NCBI GenBank assembly: GCA_023396465.1
Contig: JAEWWF010000023.1
Location: forward strand, 1 to 8,812
DNA length: 8,812 nt
Source of the DNA: Pseudomonadota bacterium
GTDB lineage: Bacteria; Pseudomonadota; Alphaproteobacteria; Rhodospirillales; Rhodospirillaceae
Direction: 5' to 3'
How positions within the stretch are numbered: position 1 is the stretch's first letter; each line of letters starts with the position of its first letter. The notes beneath the pieces are model-generated. The model saw only the letters and a program-made list of their open reading frames with translations, did not search any database and was not told the DNA's origin. Below, one piece after another: positions 6,165 to 8,812 of the stretch. A program made the position numbers and the translations under genes.

Positions 6165-6189
6165 GGGGCGGCCCGCGAAGGGCCGCCCC
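6165..6189. terminator. Hairpin between convergent DUF29 and oxoprolinase genes
   Basis: A perfect 10-bp stem pairs GGGGCGGCCC (6165-6174) with GGGCCGCCCC (6180-6189) around a GCGAA loop. Neither side has a strong T-run: the plus strand continues GCTTCACG, the minus strand TTCCCTTGCC. Its place, 22 nt after the DUF29 stop and 8 nt beyond the oxoprolinase stop, fits a shared 3' end. The stem core is the same as at 126-151. Confidence 0.6.
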
Positions 6190-6197
6190 GCTTCACG

Positions 6198-8812
<2,615 letters not shown>

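Noticed and set aside
5285..6196. A long minus-strand open frame across DUF29 and the regulator promoter
   Set aside because: It runs antisense to the clear DUF29 family protein and across the divergent control region. Its product has no recognisable motif.

Overview
This is GC-rich DNA with strong GC codon bias from what looks like an alphaproteobacterium, most likely a Rhodospirillales relative of Magnetospirillum. The evidence is the gene mix: a DUF29 protein, an IalB-family periplasmic protein, a membrane GGDEF-EAL protein with a c-type heme motif, and a fused hydantoinase/5-oxoprolinase. The taxonomic call is inferred from family content, not from a marker gene.

Layout, left to right. 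Positions 1-287 hold no confident gene: two back-to-back hairpins (86-114 and 126-155), the second a good intrinsic terminator probably closing a gene that lies off the left edge. A plus-strand block follows. It has a 57-residue two-helix membrane protein (288-461), an exported protein made almost entirely of two copies of a ~62-residue repeat (541-1071), a membrane protein with an extracytoplasmic CXXCH site plus HAMP, GGDEF and EAL domains (1218-3269), and a NarL/FixJ-type response regulator (3532-4197). A strong hairpin at 4241-4270 separates this block from two minus-strand genes: an IalB-like secreted protein (4311-4865) and a MarR-like winged-helix regulator (5074-5586). A DUF29 gene (5699-6142) is divergent from the regulator, across an intergenic region full of inverted repeats. 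After another hairpin (6165-6189), the rest is the 3' two-thirds or so of a fused HyuA-HyuB enzyme on the minus strand (6198-8812, running off the right edge).

How the genes may work together. The most coherent theme is signalling at 288-4197: a predicted periplasmic heme-binding sensor that could both make and degrade c-di-GMP, beside a LuxR-type regulator and next to two unrecognised envelope proteins. The regulator has no histidine kinase in the window. The MarR-like gene and DUF29 share a 112-nt divergent control region with palindromes suited to autoregulation. The oxoprolinase looks metabolic and unrelated. No RNA genes, CRISPR arrays, insertion sequences or prophage genes were seen.
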